Part shown: positions 28,266 to 37,622 of the stretch, in pieces | How the letters are laid out: every line of letters begins with the position of its first letter | Numbering within the stretch: the first letter of the stretch is position 1 | NCBI RefSeq assembly: GCF_014652915.1 | Contig: NZ_BMZS01000007.1 | Span: forward strand, 278,053-342,052 | Reading direction: 5' to 3' | Source: Thalassobaculum fulvum | Lineage (GTDB): Bacteria > Pseudomonadota > Alphaproteobacteria > Thalassobaculales > Thalassobaculaceae | Length of the DNA: 64,000 nt | Made by a program: the position numbers and the translations under genes | The notes under the pieces: generated by a model | What the model saw: only the letters and a program-made list of their open reading frames with translations | The model's database searches: none | What the model was told of the DNA's origin: nothing

Positions 28266-29102
28266 ATGTCGCGTAGGTGGATGGCGCCCGCTCTGGGTGT
28301 GCTGCTGTGTGTCGTACTGGCGGCGTGCGCCGGGCGCTCGTCGCCGCGCTCGACCTTCAACGACGGGCCGCCGTTCGGCGGGCCCGAGACCGAGATCGTC
28401 TACAGCTACAGCGTGAAGCTGATCCCTCCGGCCGGAATGGCGGACTGGGAGAGCCGGAAGGTCGCGTCCCTGCCAAGCATCCATCTAGCGGAGCTGGGCG
28501 CCTCCGGGACGCTCTCGCCGGAGCAGCGAAGCATGCTCGCGGGCAAGGCCGGCCCGAGCTACATCGAGCTGCCGGCGATCGAGAAGACCGGCTATGTCGC
28601 GCGCCGCGTCGACGCCGGCCGCTACGCCTTCGTAAAGGCGGTCGACGTGGCGCAGACCGGCGGCCAGGGCCTGGTCTGCTTCGATCAGGCGGGCCGTCCG
28701 CTCGACGCGTCCGCCGTCATCGACGTGCGCCCGGGGGCCACGGTCTACGCCGGGCATGTGTCGATGGAGATCGCGCTGGCGCCGTCTGCCGATCCCAAGG
28801 TCCTGGAGGCCTCGTTCGCCCGGCTCACGACGGCGCCTGCCGCACCCGGCGAGGATTTCGGGAAGCTCGGTGTCACCGAGGGTTCGGTGACCCGGCAGCC
28901 GTCGGCGCTAACCGCCTGTCAGCCATGGGTCTTTCGCGAGCTCATGGGCCGTCGCACGCAATGCACCGGCGAGACCCGCGGGCAGATCGACGACCGGGTC
29001 AAGGTCATTCGAGGCAACCGATCGATCATGCGGGACCTGTCCAAGCGTTTCAAATCCGCGTTTCCGGTCGGTCCCGAGCAGATTCTCCCTTGCCCGAGCT
29101 GA
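28266..29102 (+). CDS. Predicted lipoprotein of unknown function
   Basis: A 278-residue protein with a lipoprotein signal (ALGVLLCVVLAAC, lipobox LAAC, Cys after about residue 20), so it should be anchored in the cell envelope. The mature part is not recognised; it contains paired short beta-type segments and two late cysteines (ALTACQPW, RTQCTGE). The ATG at 28266 is preferred over an upstream in-frame start at 28209 because the signal peptide begins there. It sits between the peptidase genes but has its own upstream region of 147 bp. Confidence 0.75.
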   Translation: MSRRWMAPALGVLLCVVLAACAGRSSPRSTFNDGPPFGGPETEIVYSYSVKLIPPAGMADWESRKVASLPSIHLAELGASGTLSPEQRSMLAGKAGPSYIELPAIEKTGYVARRVDAGRYAFVKAVDVAQTGGQGLVCFDQAGRPLDASAVIDVRPGATVYAGHVSMEIALAPSADPKVLEASFARLTTAPAAPGEDFGKLGVTEGSVTRQPSALTACQPWVFRELMGRRTQCTGETRGQIDDRVKVIRGNRSIMRDLSKRFKSAFPVGPEQILPCPS

Positions 29103-29160
29103 GCCGTTCGGTCGAATACCCTCTCGCCCGGACGCCGCGTCCACAACCAGGAACCCGATC

Positions 29161-30339
29161 ATGCCGATCATCAACCGTATCGCCGATTTCCACGCCGACA
29201 TGACCGCGTGGCGGCGCGAGCTGCACCAGCACCCGGAGCTGTCCTACGAGGAGGAGTGGACCAGCGACTTCGTGGCGAAGCAGCTGGAGTCGTTCGGCAT
29301 CGAGGTGCACCGCGGCCTGGCCGTCACCGGCGTGGTCGGCAAGCTGGTCGGGCGTTCGGACAACGGCAAGGCGATCGGGCTGCGGGCCGACATGGATGCG
29401 CTGCCGATCACCGAGGCGACCGGTGCCGAGCATGCGTCGCTGAACCCCGGGCGCATGCACGCCTGTGGCCATGACGGCCACACCACCATGCTGCTGGGGG
29501 CGGCACGGTACCTGGCCGAGACCCGCAACTTCGACGGCACCGTGTACTTCATCTTCCAGCCGGCCGAGGAGGGCGGGGCCGGCGGCGACCGCATGGTCAA
29601 GGAAGGCCTGTTCGAGCTGTTCCCGGTCGAGACCGTGTGGGGCATGCACAACATGCCGGGCATGCCGGTCGGCGAGTTCGCGGTGAAGGCCGGGCCGATG
29701 ATGGCCGGCACCAGCGAGTTCGACATCGTCGTTCACGGCCGCGGCGGCCACGCCGCCATGCCGTACCAGACCGTCGACCCGATCGTCGTCGCTTCCGAGC
29801 TGGTCGGCGCCCTGCAGTCGATCGCCAGCCGCAGCACCCACCCGCTCGACTCTGTCGTGGTGTCGGTCACCCAGATCCACGGCGGCGACGCCTACAACGT
29901 CATCCCGCCGCTGGTGAAGCTGTGCGGCACCGTGCGCACCTACCGCGACGAGGTCACCGACATCGCCGAGCGGCGCATGCGGCAGATCGTCGACGGCGTG
30001 ACCGCCGCTCATGGCGGCCGCGGCGACGTCGACTTCCGGCGCGGCTACCCGGCGACCGTCAACCACGAGGCCGAGACCGAGATCGCGGCCCGGGTGGCGG
30101 CCGAGCTGGTCGGGGCCGACAAGGTGGACCGCAACCCGACCCCGAGCATGGGCGGCGAGGACTTCGCCTACATGCTGCGGGCCCGACCCGGCAGCTACAT
30201 CTGGCTCGGCGCCGGCGAGGCCGAGGCCGGTGCGATGCTGCACAACCCGGGCTACGACTTCAACGACGAGGTGCTGCCGCTCGGCGCCAGCTACTGGTCG
30301 AAGCTGGTCGAGGCCGAGCTGCCGCGGGCGGAAGGATAA
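29161..30339 (+). CDS. M20-family amidohydrolase (N-acyl-amino acid/hippurate hydrolase type)
   Basis: A 392-residue metallo-aminoacylase. Metal and catalytic stretches are HACGHDGHTTMLLG near residue 100, QPAEEGGAGGD near 137 with the catalytic Glu, and the C-terminal MGGEDFAYML. The family removes acyl groups from amino acids, including hippurate and indole-acetyl amino acids, in the cytoplasm. AGGA lies ahead of ATG 29161. It is plausible as the last step for peptides or acyl-amino acids imported by the upstream transporters. Confidence 0.93.
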   Translation: MPIINRIADFHADMTAWRRELHQHPELSYEEEWTSDFVAKQLESFGIEVHRGLAVTGVVGKLVGRSDNGKAIGLRADMDALPITEATGAEHASLNPGRMHACGHDGHTTMLLGAARYLAETRNFDGTVYFIFQPAEEGGAGGDRMVKEGLFELFPVETVWGMHNMPGMPVGEFAVKAGPMMAGTSEFDIVVHGRGGHAAMPYQTVDPIVVASELVGALQSIASRSTHPLDSVVVSVTQIHGGDAYNVIPPLVKLCGTVRTYRDEVTDIAERRMRQIVDGVTAAHGGRGDVDFRRGYPATVNHEAETEIAARVAAELVGADKVDRNPTPSMGGEDFAYMLRARPGSYIWLGAGEAEAGAMLHNPGYDFNDEVLPLGASYWSKLVEAELPRAEG

Positions 30340-30359
30340 CGGGGAGCGCCCGTCGCTTG

Positions 30360-30560
30360 GTGGGTTCCGGCGCCGGTCCGCCGAGGGCGGCCCGGTCCGG
30401 AATGACGACGGGGGGAGGGGGAACCGGCCGCCGCATCCCCGCTTCCGCCGAGGGCGGCCCGGTCCGGAATGACGATAGAGAGGTCGCGCGGGCCGACGCA
30501 TCCCCCGATTTCGTCATTCCGGACGGCCGCGCGTGGGCGTGGCCGAGCCGGAACCCACGG
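30360..30560. repeat. Dispersed palindromic intergenic repeat, copy 4 (internally duplicated)
   Basis: Left arm GTGGGTTCCGG...CCGGAATGACGA, then a second copy of the CCGCCGAGGGCGGCCCGG-GGAATGACGA part (about 30446-30475), then the right arm CGTCATTCCGG...CCGGAACCCACGG. It fills the space between two convergent genes. Confidence 0.75.
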
Positions 30561-30578
30561 CGCGACGGGCGCCGCCCG

Positions 30579-30992
30579 CTACCGGCAGGTCGCGTTGTAC
30601 AGCCAGCTGTCGCCGCGCTGGTAGGCGAACACCTCGATCGCCTGCTCGGTCGTGGTGTAGCAGCTGAACAGCGGGATGGTGACGAAGTTGGTGAGCACGA
30701 AAGACACCGTGTAGTTGCCGTAGGTCGTTCCCGACAGGCAGAGCCGGCGGGTCTCGTTGCGGGCCAGCCGGAAGGTGGCGCGTTCGCGCGTCTTCATAAG
30801 AACGCGACCGGTGATGGTGAACGGCGCGCGGTTGCGCACCACCACGCAGACGTCACCGGTGAACTCGGGGCCGGAGGGTGGCTTCACCTCGCGCAGGTTC
30901 TCCTGTCCCCGGGGCTGCTGAGGAGGATCGTCGCAGCCGGCGAGCAGGCCGAGCGCCAGGACGGCGAGCAGGATGGAGCGGGCTGCGGTCAT
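30579..30992 (-). CDS. Small predicted lipoprotein
   Basis: A 137-residue protein with a lipoprotein signal (ILLAVLALGLLAGC, lipobox LAGC). The mature region has a proline-rich linker followed by beta-rich sequence with three cysteines (DVCVVV, RRLCLSG, LFSCYTT) and a C-terminal TCR. Not recognised. It is downstream of and in the same direction as the third importer operon (57 bp after the DppC stop), so it could be an accessory envelope protein. Confidence 0.75.
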   Translation of the reverse strand: MTAARSILLAVLALGLLAGCDDPPQQPRGQENLREVKPPSGPEFTGDVCVVVRNRAPFTITGRVLMKTRERATFRLARNETRRLCLSGTTYGNYTVSFVLTNFVTIPLFSCYTTTEQAIEVFAYQRGDSWLYNATCR

Positions 30993-31048
30993 GGCCCGAC
31001 TTTGGCGGTTTCGGGCAGCGCCCGCAATCGTGGGTGACCGCAGCGCGC

Positions 31049-31954
31049 CTATTCGCCGCCCCGGGCGCCACCGGCCGCGCGGCGCCGCGAGCGCGGGTCG
31101 AGGGCGTCGCGCAGGGCGTCTCCCAGCAGGTTGACGCTGACCACGGTCGCGAAGATCAGCACGCCCGGCCAGACCGCCAGCCGCGGACTCTCCCAGATCA
31201 GCTCCTGGGCGCCGGTCAGCATGTTGCCCCAGGACGGGGTCGGCGGCCGGATGCCGAGGCCGAGGAAACTCAGCACGCTCTCGAACAGCACCACGTTCCC
31301 GACCGCCAGCGTGGTCGCCACCAGGATCGGTGCCGCCGCGTTCGGCAGCACGTGGCGGACGGCGACGCGCAGCGGCGAGAAGCCGAGGGCGCGGGCGGCC
31401 TCGACGAATTCGCGTCGGCGCAGGCTGAGGGCGGCGGCGCGCACCAGCCGCGCCGTGGTCGGCCAGCCGACCAGCGCCACCAGCACCACCAGCCGGCCGA
31501 GCAGCACGGTTTCCGACGCCGCGGCCTCGGGCGACAGGCCGAGCTTGGTCAGGTCGACCGCCGCCAGCACGATCAGCAGCGGCAGCAGCGGCAGGGCGAT
31601 CACCCCGTCGGCGAACCGCATCAGCACGGCGTCGGTGCGGCCCCCGAGATAGCCGGCGGCGAGGCCGATCGCGGTGCCGATCGCCGCCGCCGCGACCGCC
31701 GCCACCACGCCGACGGTCAGCGACACCCGGCCGCCGTACAGCAGCCGCAGCAGCAGGTCGCGCCCGAGTTCGTCGGTGCCCAGCGGGTGCGCGGCCGAGG
31801 GCGGCGCCAGCCGGCCGAACAGGTCGACCGCCTCGGCGTCCAGGCCGAGGGCGCGCTCGACCAGCGGCGCCGCCGCCGCGGCCAGGGCCAGCGCGACCAG
31901 GATCGCGGCCGCCAGGCTGGCGCCGGGACCGAGGCGTCGGACGATGGCGCTCAC
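31049..31954 (-). CDS. ABC transporter permease, DppC type, third importer
   Basis: A 301-residue permease with LGTDELGRDLLLRLLYGGR and a coupling region REFVEAARALGFSPLRVAVR. The GTG start at 31954 overlaps the DppB stop (GTGA), and an ATG is absent. It is divergent in sequence from the two plus-strand copies, with an alanine-rich N-terminus. No ATPase gene follows. Confidence 0.92.
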   Translation of the reverse strand: MSAIVRRLGPGASLAAAILVALALAAAAAPLVERALGLDAEAVDLFGRLAPPSAAHPLGTDELGRDLLLRLLYGGRVSLTVGVVAAVAAAAIGTAIGLAAGYLGGRTDAVLMRFADGVIALPLLPLLIVLAAVDLTKLGLSPEAAASETVLLGRLVVLVALVGWPTTARLVRAAALSLRRREFVEAARALGFSPLRVAVRHVLPNAAAPILVATTLAVGNVVLFESVLSFLGLGIRPPTPSWGNMLTGAQELIWESPRLAVWPGVLIFATVVSVNLLGDALRDALDPRSRRRAAGGARGGE

Positions 31955-32919
31955 GCCCCGGGCTCCGCGCGGTAGACGATGCGCGGGTCGAGCCGGGCGT
32001 AGGCGAGGTCGGCCGCCAGGTTGCCGAGCAGGGTCGCCGCCGCTGCCACCAGCAGGCCGACCAGGGCCAGGTTGTAGTCGTTGCCCATGACCGCGTCGTA
32101 GATCGTCTTGCCCATGCCCGGCTGGGCGAACATGGTCTCGGTCACCAGCGCGCCGGACACCAGGCTGCCGAGGTCGAGGCCGAGCAGGGTGACCACCGGC
32201 AGGAGGGCGTTGCGCAGGGCGTGTCGCATGGTCACCACGCGCTCGCTGAGGCCCTTGGCGCGGGCGGTGCGGACGTAGTCCTCGCCGAGCGCCTCGATCA
32301 GGGCGGCGCGCAGGTGCCTCGTGTAGGCGGCGACGCTGGCGGCGGCCAGGGTGGCGACCGGCAGCACCAGATGGGCGGCGCGGTCGAGCAGGCCGCCTCC
32401 CTCGGCACCGACCGTTCCGCCGGCCGGCAGCCAGCCCAGGACCACGGCGAACACGATGATCAGGATCAGCGCCAGCCAGAACGGCGGTACCGAGATGCCG
32501 GCGAAGCACAGCAGGTTGACCCCGCGGTCGACGATCCCGCCGGGGTTGCGGGCCGCCACCGTGGCCGCCGGCAGGGCGACGGCGAGCGCCACCGCCAGCG
32601 CCAGGCCGATCAGCACCAGGGTCCGCGGCATGCGGTCGGCGACGATGTCCAGCACCGGCTGGGTGTACAGCCGCGAATAGCCGAGGTCGCCGTGCAGCGC
32701 GGCCCCCAGCCAGTGCAGGTAGCGCTCCCACAACGGCCGGTCGAGGCCCTGCAGCGCCTTCAGCCGGGCGATGTCCTGCGAGGTGATCCGCGGGTCGGCG
32801 CCGACCATCAGGTCGATCGGGTCGCCCGGCATCAGCCCGAGCAGGACGTAGGTCGCGGCCGACAGCAGCAGCAGGACCACCAGGGCCTGCACGATCCGCC
32901 CGGCGAGGTAGCGCAGCAT
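31951..32919 (-). CDS. ABC transporter permease, DppB type, third importer
   Basis: A 322-residue permease beginning MLRYLAGRIVQALVVLLLLS with coupling region EDYVRTARAKGLSERVVTMR. About six membrane segments. It lies 171 bp after the binding-protein stop, and that gap is occupied by a copy of the dispersed palindrome. It pairs with the DppC-type protein downstream. Confidence 0.92.
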   Translation of the reverse strand: MLRYLAGRIVQALVVLLLLSAATYVLLGLMPGDPIDLMVGADPRITSQDIARLKALQGLDRPLWERYLHWLGAALHGDLGYSRLYTQPVLDIVADRMPRTLVLIGLALAVALAVALPAATVAARNPGGIVDRGVNLLCFAGISVPPFWLALILIIVFAVVLGWLPAGGTVGAEGGGLLDRAAHLVLPVATLAAASVAAYTRHLRAALIEALGEDYVRTARAKGLSERVVTMRHALRNALLPVVTLLGLDLGSLVSGALVTETMFAQPGMGKTIYDAVMGNDYNLALVGLLVAAAATLLGNLAADLAYARLDPRIVYRAEPGA

Positions 32920-32942
32920 GGCTTCAGCCGGCCCTTCGAACT

Positions 32943-33068
32943 CTGGGTCCCGGCTCCGTCACGCTTTCAGCGCGCCAATCCGGGATGAGGACAAATGGAG
33001 ATCGCCCAAAACACCCCTCATCCCGGCCGAAGCCCGGGCTTGATCCGGGCGAAGAGCCGGGACCCACG
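32943..33068. repeat. Dispersed palindromic intergenic repeat, copy 5
   Basis: CTGGGTCCCGG...CCGGGATGAGG (32943-32990) and CCTCATCCCGG...CCGGGACCCAC (33016-33067). It lies between the third binding-protein gene and its permease gene, the same place where other binding-protein genes here have short perfect hairpins. Confidence 0.75.
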
Positions 33069-33090
33069 AAGCGACGGGCGACGGCCGCCG

Positions 33091-34791
33091 TCACTCCGCC
33101 ACCCTCCAGTCCTCGATCCAGTTGGTGGTCGTGTACTTGTGACCGGTCGGGCGGACGCCGGTCAGCCAGTTCGGCAGGATGTAGGGCTCGGCCCGGAAAT
33201 ACAGCGGGATAGCCGGCAGCTCGGTCGCGTAGATCCGCTGCATCTCGGCCCACAGCGCCTTGCGCCGGTCCGGGTCGAGCTCGATCTCGGCGGCGTCGAT
33301 CAGGCGGTCCATCTCGGCGTTGCGGAAGCCGGTGGCGTTCTGGCCGGCCCAGTTGTTGGCTTCGGTCGGGATCGATTCCGAGTGCAGGGTGGTGCGCGGC
33401 AGGCTCTCCGGCGCCGACAGCCAGGCGAACATGGCGAGGCCGGTGAACCTGCGCTTCTGCACGGTCTCGCCGAAGAACACCCGGGCCGGCTCGTTGCGTA
33501 TCCGGGTCTCGACGCCGACACGCTTCCAGTAGTCGGCCAGCACCTGCTCGACCAGCTCGCGGGTGCGGTTGCCGGCGGTGGTCATCAGCTCGACCGAGAG
33601 CCTCTCGCCCTTGCCGTTCATGCGGACGCCCTGGGGGCCGGGGGGCCAGCCGGCCTCCTCCAGCAGGGCGGCGGCGCGCGACGGGTCGAAGCCGTAGGTC
33701 GGCACGCTGTCGGATGCGTGCACCCGGTCGAGCGGGTGCACGAATCCGTCGGCCACCGGCTGCTTGCCGGCGAACAGCCGGTCGCTGATCGCCTGCCGGT
33801 CGACCGCCAGGATCAGCGCCTGCCGGACCCGGCGGTCGGCCAGGACCGGATTGTCCAGCATCACGTCCAGGTGCTCGTAGACCAATCCCGGCTGGTACAG
33901 CACGGCGAATCGGTCGCCGTGCCGCTTCTCGAAGGCGATCGCCTGGTCGACCGCCAGGCCGAGTTCGCCGGCGATCATGTCGATCGAGCCGGACAGCAGG
34001 TTGGCTTCCAGGGCCGAGGTGTTCTCGATGGCCCGGACCTCGACCCGGTCGAAGGCCGGCCGGGTGCCCTTCCAGTGCTCGTTGCGGGCCAGCACGATGC
34101 GGGCGCCGGTCTCGACCCGCGCCACCCGGTACGGGCCGTTCCACAGCCCGGGATTGGCCGGGTCGGTCTGGTACAGGGTGCGGTTGCGGTACTCGCGCGG
34201 CTCCGCGAAGGCCGGGCGCTCTAGATGCACCGGCAGCACCTGGAAATCGCCCATCGAGCGGTAGCGGTAGTCGAGCTTGCGTTCCACCACGGTGAAGCGC
34301 TTGTCGTCATGGACCACGATGTCGAGCACGTCGCGGTAGGCGCGGAAATTGGCGACCCCGGTATCCGGGTGGCGGCCGACCTCCCAGCCGAACAGCACGT
34401 CGGCGGTGGTGACCGGGGTGCCGTCGCCCCAGTACGCGTCGTCGCGCAGCGCGTAGGTCTTGCGCACGCCGTCGACCGGCTCGCCGGCCTCGGTCTTCGA
34501 GGGGAACCGCTCGGCGTCGCCGTCCTCCAGGCTCGGCAGCTTGACGACCAGCTGGGGCACCGGTTCCCAGTCGTGGCCCTCGATGGTCAGCTGCCGCTGG
34601 CTGGCGCCGAGTACATAGGACTTCGCCAGCATCGAATCGATCATCGGGTTCAGGGTGCCGGGGTACTGCGTCAACCCGATGGTCAGGGTGTCGCGCGGCG
34701 CCGCCCGGACCGGCGACGACAGCCCGCCGGCGCCCGCGGAGACGGTCGTCGAAGCGGCGAGCATGGCGAGCAGCGAGCGGCGACGGATCAT
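33091..34791 (-). CDS. ABC transporter dipeptide/oligopeptide-type solute-binding protein, third importer
   Basis: A 566-residue SBP_bac_5 protein. The N-terminus MIRRRSLLAMLAAS has an RR pair that could be a Tat signal, with cleavage near PVRAA. The fold is supported by YALRDDAYWGDGTPVTTADV and LADRRVRQALILAVDR. AGGAGG lies eight bases before the ATG at 34791. It follows the ATP-grasp gene by 73 bp on the same strand, so importer and ligase may share a transcript. No ATPase partner is encoded nearby. Confidence 0.92.
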   Translation of the reverse strand: MIRRRSLLAMLAASTTVSAGAGGLSSPVRAAPRDTLTIGLTQYPGTLNPMIDSMLAKSYVLGASQRQLTIEGHDWEPVPQLVVKLPSLEDGDAERFPSKTEAGEPVDGVRKTYALRDDAYWGDGTPVTTADVLFGWEVGRHPDTGVANFRAYRDVLDIVVHDDKRFTVVERKLDYRYRSMGDFQVLPVHLERPAFAEPREYRNRTLYQTDPANPGLWNGPYRVARVETGARIVLARNEHWKGTRPAFDRVEVRAIENTSALEANLLSGSIDMIAGELGLAVDQAIAFEKRHGDRFAVLYQPGLVYEHLDVMLDNPVLADRRVRQALILAVDRQAISDRLFAGKQPVADGFVHPLDRVHASDSVPTYGFDPSRAAALLEEAGWPPGPQGVRMNGKGERLSVELMTTAGNRTRELVEQVLADYWKRVGVETRIRNEPARVFFGETVQKRRFTGLAMFAWLSAPESLPRTTLHSESIPTEANNWAGQNATGFRNAEMDRLIDAAEIELDPDRRKALWAEMQRIYATELPAIPLYFRAEPYILPNWLTGVRPTGHKYTTTNWIEDWRVAE

Positions 34792-34864
34792 CGGCGGGTC
34801 CTCCTGGCAGCGAGGATAGGCGCCGCCGACCGTCCGTCAAATTACCGTGCGTTCATCTCGCCGT

Positions 34865-36331
34865 TCAGCCGGCCTCGATCCGGCGCACGAAGGACTCCAG
34901 CAGCTTGCGGTACAGGGCGTCCTTGAGGACCTTGTCCTCGACGCCGGCGTCGATGTTCGGGTTGTCGTTGACCTCGACCACGAACACGCCGCGGCTGTTC
35001 TGCTTGAGGTCGACGCCGTACAGCCCGGTTCCCATCAGCCGGGCGGCCGCCACGGCGGTGTCCAGCACCTGCTTCGGGGTGTCCTCCACGGCCATGGTGC
35101 GGAAGCCGCCCGACTTGGCCGGGCCGGTGGCGGTGTGGTTGTAGATCTGCCAGTGCTTCGGGGCCATCGTGTACTGTGAGACGAACAGCGGCTTGCCGTC
35201 GAGCACGCCGACCCGCCAGTCGAACTCGGTCGGCATGAACTCCTGGGCCAGGATCAGGTCGCTGTCGTCCAGCAGCTCGCGCGACATGCGCTTGAGCATG
35301 TCCAGGTTGTCGGCCTTCATCACGCCGCGCGAGAACGAGCCGTCCGGGATCTTCAGCACGATCGGGAACGACAGCTCGTCGGTGGCCCGCTTCACGCTGC
35401 GGGAATCGAGCACCAGGGTCTTCGGCGCCGGGATCTTCTTGGCCGCCAGGGTCTCGGCCAAGAACACCTTGTTGGTGCAGCGCAGGATCGAGGTCGGGTC
35501 GTCGATCACCGGCATGCCCTCGTCCTCGGCCTTGCGGGCGAACCGGTAGGTCGGGTTGTCCAGTGCCGTCGTCATGCGGATGAACAGGGCGTCGAACTCG
35601 GCCAGCCGGGAGTAGTCCTTCGGCTGGATCAGCTCGACCGACACGCCCATCTGGGCACCGACCCGCTCCAGGGTGGCCAGCGCCTTCGGGTCGGACGGCG
35701 GCATCGCCTCCTTCGGGTCGTGCAGCACCGCCAGGGTGTAGCGTACCCGCTTCGGGCCCTTCGGCGCGCGCCAGGCCCGCCGGGTGTAGGCCTCCAGCGC
35801 GGCGGCGAACACCGGCTGCTCGGCGGCGTGCAGCTCGTCGATGGTGCGCGGCCGGATCGCCTTGACGTAGAAGCCCCATTCCGGGTCGCGGCGGATCTGC
35901 ACCCGCAGGATCGGCGCCCGGAACCGGTCGAACGCCTCGCGCGCCACCCGCTCGTAGCGCGGATCGGCGGTGCGGCCGAAATAGACGTCGATCGAGAACG
36001 AGGCCTCGGGCGTTTCCTTGATCCGGGCGAGCGTGCGCAGCAGCACCCGCTCGACCGCCCGCATCCCGGTCCAGGCCCGGCTGCGCTCCTTCAGCGACAG
36101 GATGGCGGCGGCTGACGGGATGACGCGGTGGCCGCGCGCCTCGGCCAGCAGCGACGCGTAGTAGCCCTGGCCGAGATAGACCAGGTCGCGCGACAGGTTG
36201 ACGATACGGACCGTCTCGTCGCCGAAGCCGGAGGGCTGGGTGAGGTAGTCGCGGGTCCGCATCACCCGCAGCCCCTCGGGCGGAATCGGCAGGTCCTCCA
36301 TCCGGTCGACCAGGACGACGAGCGCGCTCAT
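34865..36331 (-). CDS. RimK-type ATP-grasp ligase with RLAN N-terminal domain
   Basis: A 488-residue protein. The first about 190 residues match the RimK-like ATP-grasp N-terminal (RLAN) pattern (MSALVVLVDRMEDLPIP, YLTQP, VYLGQGYYASLLAEARG). The C-terminal ATP-grasp domain has FPIVLKIPDGSFSRGV, with the nucleotide Lys, and VVEVNDNPNIDAGVED with the Mg-binding Glu and Asn. RimK-type enzymes add amino acids (often glutamate) to carboxylates of proteins or small molecules. The start overlaps the upstream stop as ATGA, which strongly couples it to the GNAT/C39 protein. Substrate unknown. Confidence 0.9.
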   Translation of the reverse strand: MSALVVLVDRMEDLPIPPEGLRVMRTRDYLTQPSGFGDETVRIVNLSRDLVYLGQGYYASLLAEARGHRVIPSAAAILSLKERSRAWTGMRAVERVLLRTLARIKETPEASFSIDVYFGRTADPRYERVAREAFDRFRAPILRVQIRRDPEWGFYVKAIRPRTIDELHAAEQPVFAAALEAYTRRAWRAPKGPKRVRYTLAVLHDPKEAMPPSDPKALATLERVGAQMGVSVELIQPKDYSRLAEFDALFIRMTTALDNPTYRFARKAEDEGMPVIDDPTSILRCTNKVFLAETLAAKKIPAPKTLVLDSRSVKRATDELSFPIVLKIPDGSFSRGVMKADNLDMLKRMSRELLDDSDLILAQEFMPTEFDWRVGVLDGKPLFVSQYTMAPKHWQIYNHTATGPAKSGGFRTMAVEDTPKQVLDTAVAAARLMGTGLYGVDLKQNSRGVFVVEVNDNPNIDAGVEDKVLKDALYRKLLESFVRRIEAG

Positions 36332-37536
36332 GCATCGTGCTCCTTGCCGGCGGTCTTCTTGCGGACGGTCGCCTTGCCGCGCAGCAGGACCGCCGCCTGC
36401 AGGCGGGAGCGGCCGTAGCGTGCCATGCTGTCGAAGGCGGAACGGGGAACGGGCACGTGGACGCAGTCCACGTCGGTCTTCAGCAGGTCGTCGTCCATGT
36501 CGGGGTCGTGCACCAGCAGGAAGCGATCGTCGACGCCGGTCACGACGATCCAATGGGGAACCTTCTCGGCGTTGAATCGGTAGGAGCTGATAAGCAGGAT
36601 CGGGATCCAGCCGTCGTCGAGCGCCTGCTTGAGGGTGTCGGCGGTGATCGGGGCGATCTCCGCCTTCAGGCCGGCGGCCCGGAAGTCGGCCCGGACCGAG
36701 GCCTGGGCCCGCTCCATGATCCGCTTCTTTTCGACGCTGCGCACGCTCTCCAGGAACAGCGGCCCGCTGCGGGTGACGATGGTGCGGACCTGGAAGCCGC
36801 GGCGATGGGCGGCCAGCGACAGGCCGAACGGCCCGCAGCCGCCGTGCCCCGAGGTCATGAAGATGGTGGTCGCCTCGCGCCAGATCCGGATCTCGTCGTC
36901 CGGGTCGATCGGCCGCGCCGGGTCGAGCGCCGACATCGCCATCATCAGGCAGGCCGGGCCACAGGTGAAGTCGGTGGTCTGGTGGTAGTAGGGGACCTGC
37001 GGCACGCTCGGCGCCGGGCTGAACTTCATGCGCTTCTCGTAGCGCCAGCCGTCGCTCTCGTCCTCGTAGTAGTGCGGCAGCGGCGCCAGCCGGCGATAGC
37101 CCCGGCTCTCGTACAGCGCGATGGCGGCGGCGTTGTCGGTCCGCACCTCGAGCCGCAGCGCCACGCAGTCATGCGCCCGGGTCTCGGCCTCGGCGTAGTC
37201 GAGCAGGCGGACGCCGATGCCGCGGCCGCGGGCTTCGGGGTGGACCGCCAGGGAGTACAGCCGGGCCAGCGCAGTGCCGAGATGGAACAGCACGATGCCG
37301 TAACCCAGGAGCTCGCCGTCCGTGCCCTCGGCCTGGGCGACGAACAGCGACGCCTTAGCCTTGGTGAGCATGTGGTGGAAGCTGCGGCGCGACAGCCGGT
37401 CGGTCTCGAAGCAGGTCTCTTCGAGCCGGACCAGGGCGGGGATGTCGGCCAGACGGCCGGCCCGTATCGCGAACGGCGCGCGGTGGCGCGGCGTCGGTGC
37501 CGGGGTGGTCGGGGTCTGCAGGGCGTTAGCGGACAT
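36328..37536 (-). CDS. GNAT acetyltransferase fused to C39-like papain-fold peptidase
   Basis: A 402-residue two-domain protein. Residues about 20-165 form a RimI-type GNAT domain (SLAVHPEARGRGIGVRLLDYA, then AALYESRGYR-like IALYESRGYRRL). Residues about 180-390 form a C39-type cysteine peptidase: Cys in TTDFTCGPACLMMA, His in PHWIVVTGVDD, and Asp in LVHDPD, so the triad looks intact. No signal peptide. The pairing with an RLAN ATP-grasp ligase (ATGA overlap) suggests a peptide or protein modification pathway that acylates, ligates and cleaves. Start at 37536 (MSANALQTPT). Confidence 0.88.
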   Translation of the reverse strand: MSANALQTPTTPAPTPRHRAPFAIRAGRLADIPALVRLEETCFETDRLSRRSFHHMLTKAKASLFVAQAEGTDGELLGYGIVLFHLGTALARLYSLAVHPEARGRGIGVRLLDYAEAETRAHDCVALRLEVRTDNAAAIALYESRGYRRLAPLPHYYEDESDGWRYEKRMKFSPAPSVPQVPYYHQTTDFTCGPACLMMAMSALDPARPIDPDDEIRIWREATTIFMTSGHGGCGPFGLSLAAHRRGFQVRTIVTRSGPLFLESVRSVEKKRIMERAQASVRADFRAAGLKAEIAPITADTLKQALDDGWIPILLISSYRFNAEKVPHWIVVTGVDDRFLLVHDPDMDDDLLKTDVDCVHVPVPRSAFDSMARYGRSRLQAAVLLRGKATVRKKTAGKEHDA

Positions 37537-37622
37537 CGTCGGGACGCCTTTCGCGTCGGAGAGGCGGACCACGTTGCTCCGCCCGCTCCTAAATCGATGA
37601 TCCGCGGTGCAAGTCAAATGCG

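Noticed and set aside
30360..30560. Coding gene in the 30.3-30.6 kb gap
   Set aside because: The open frames here translate dispersed-repeat DNA and are not conserved-looking.
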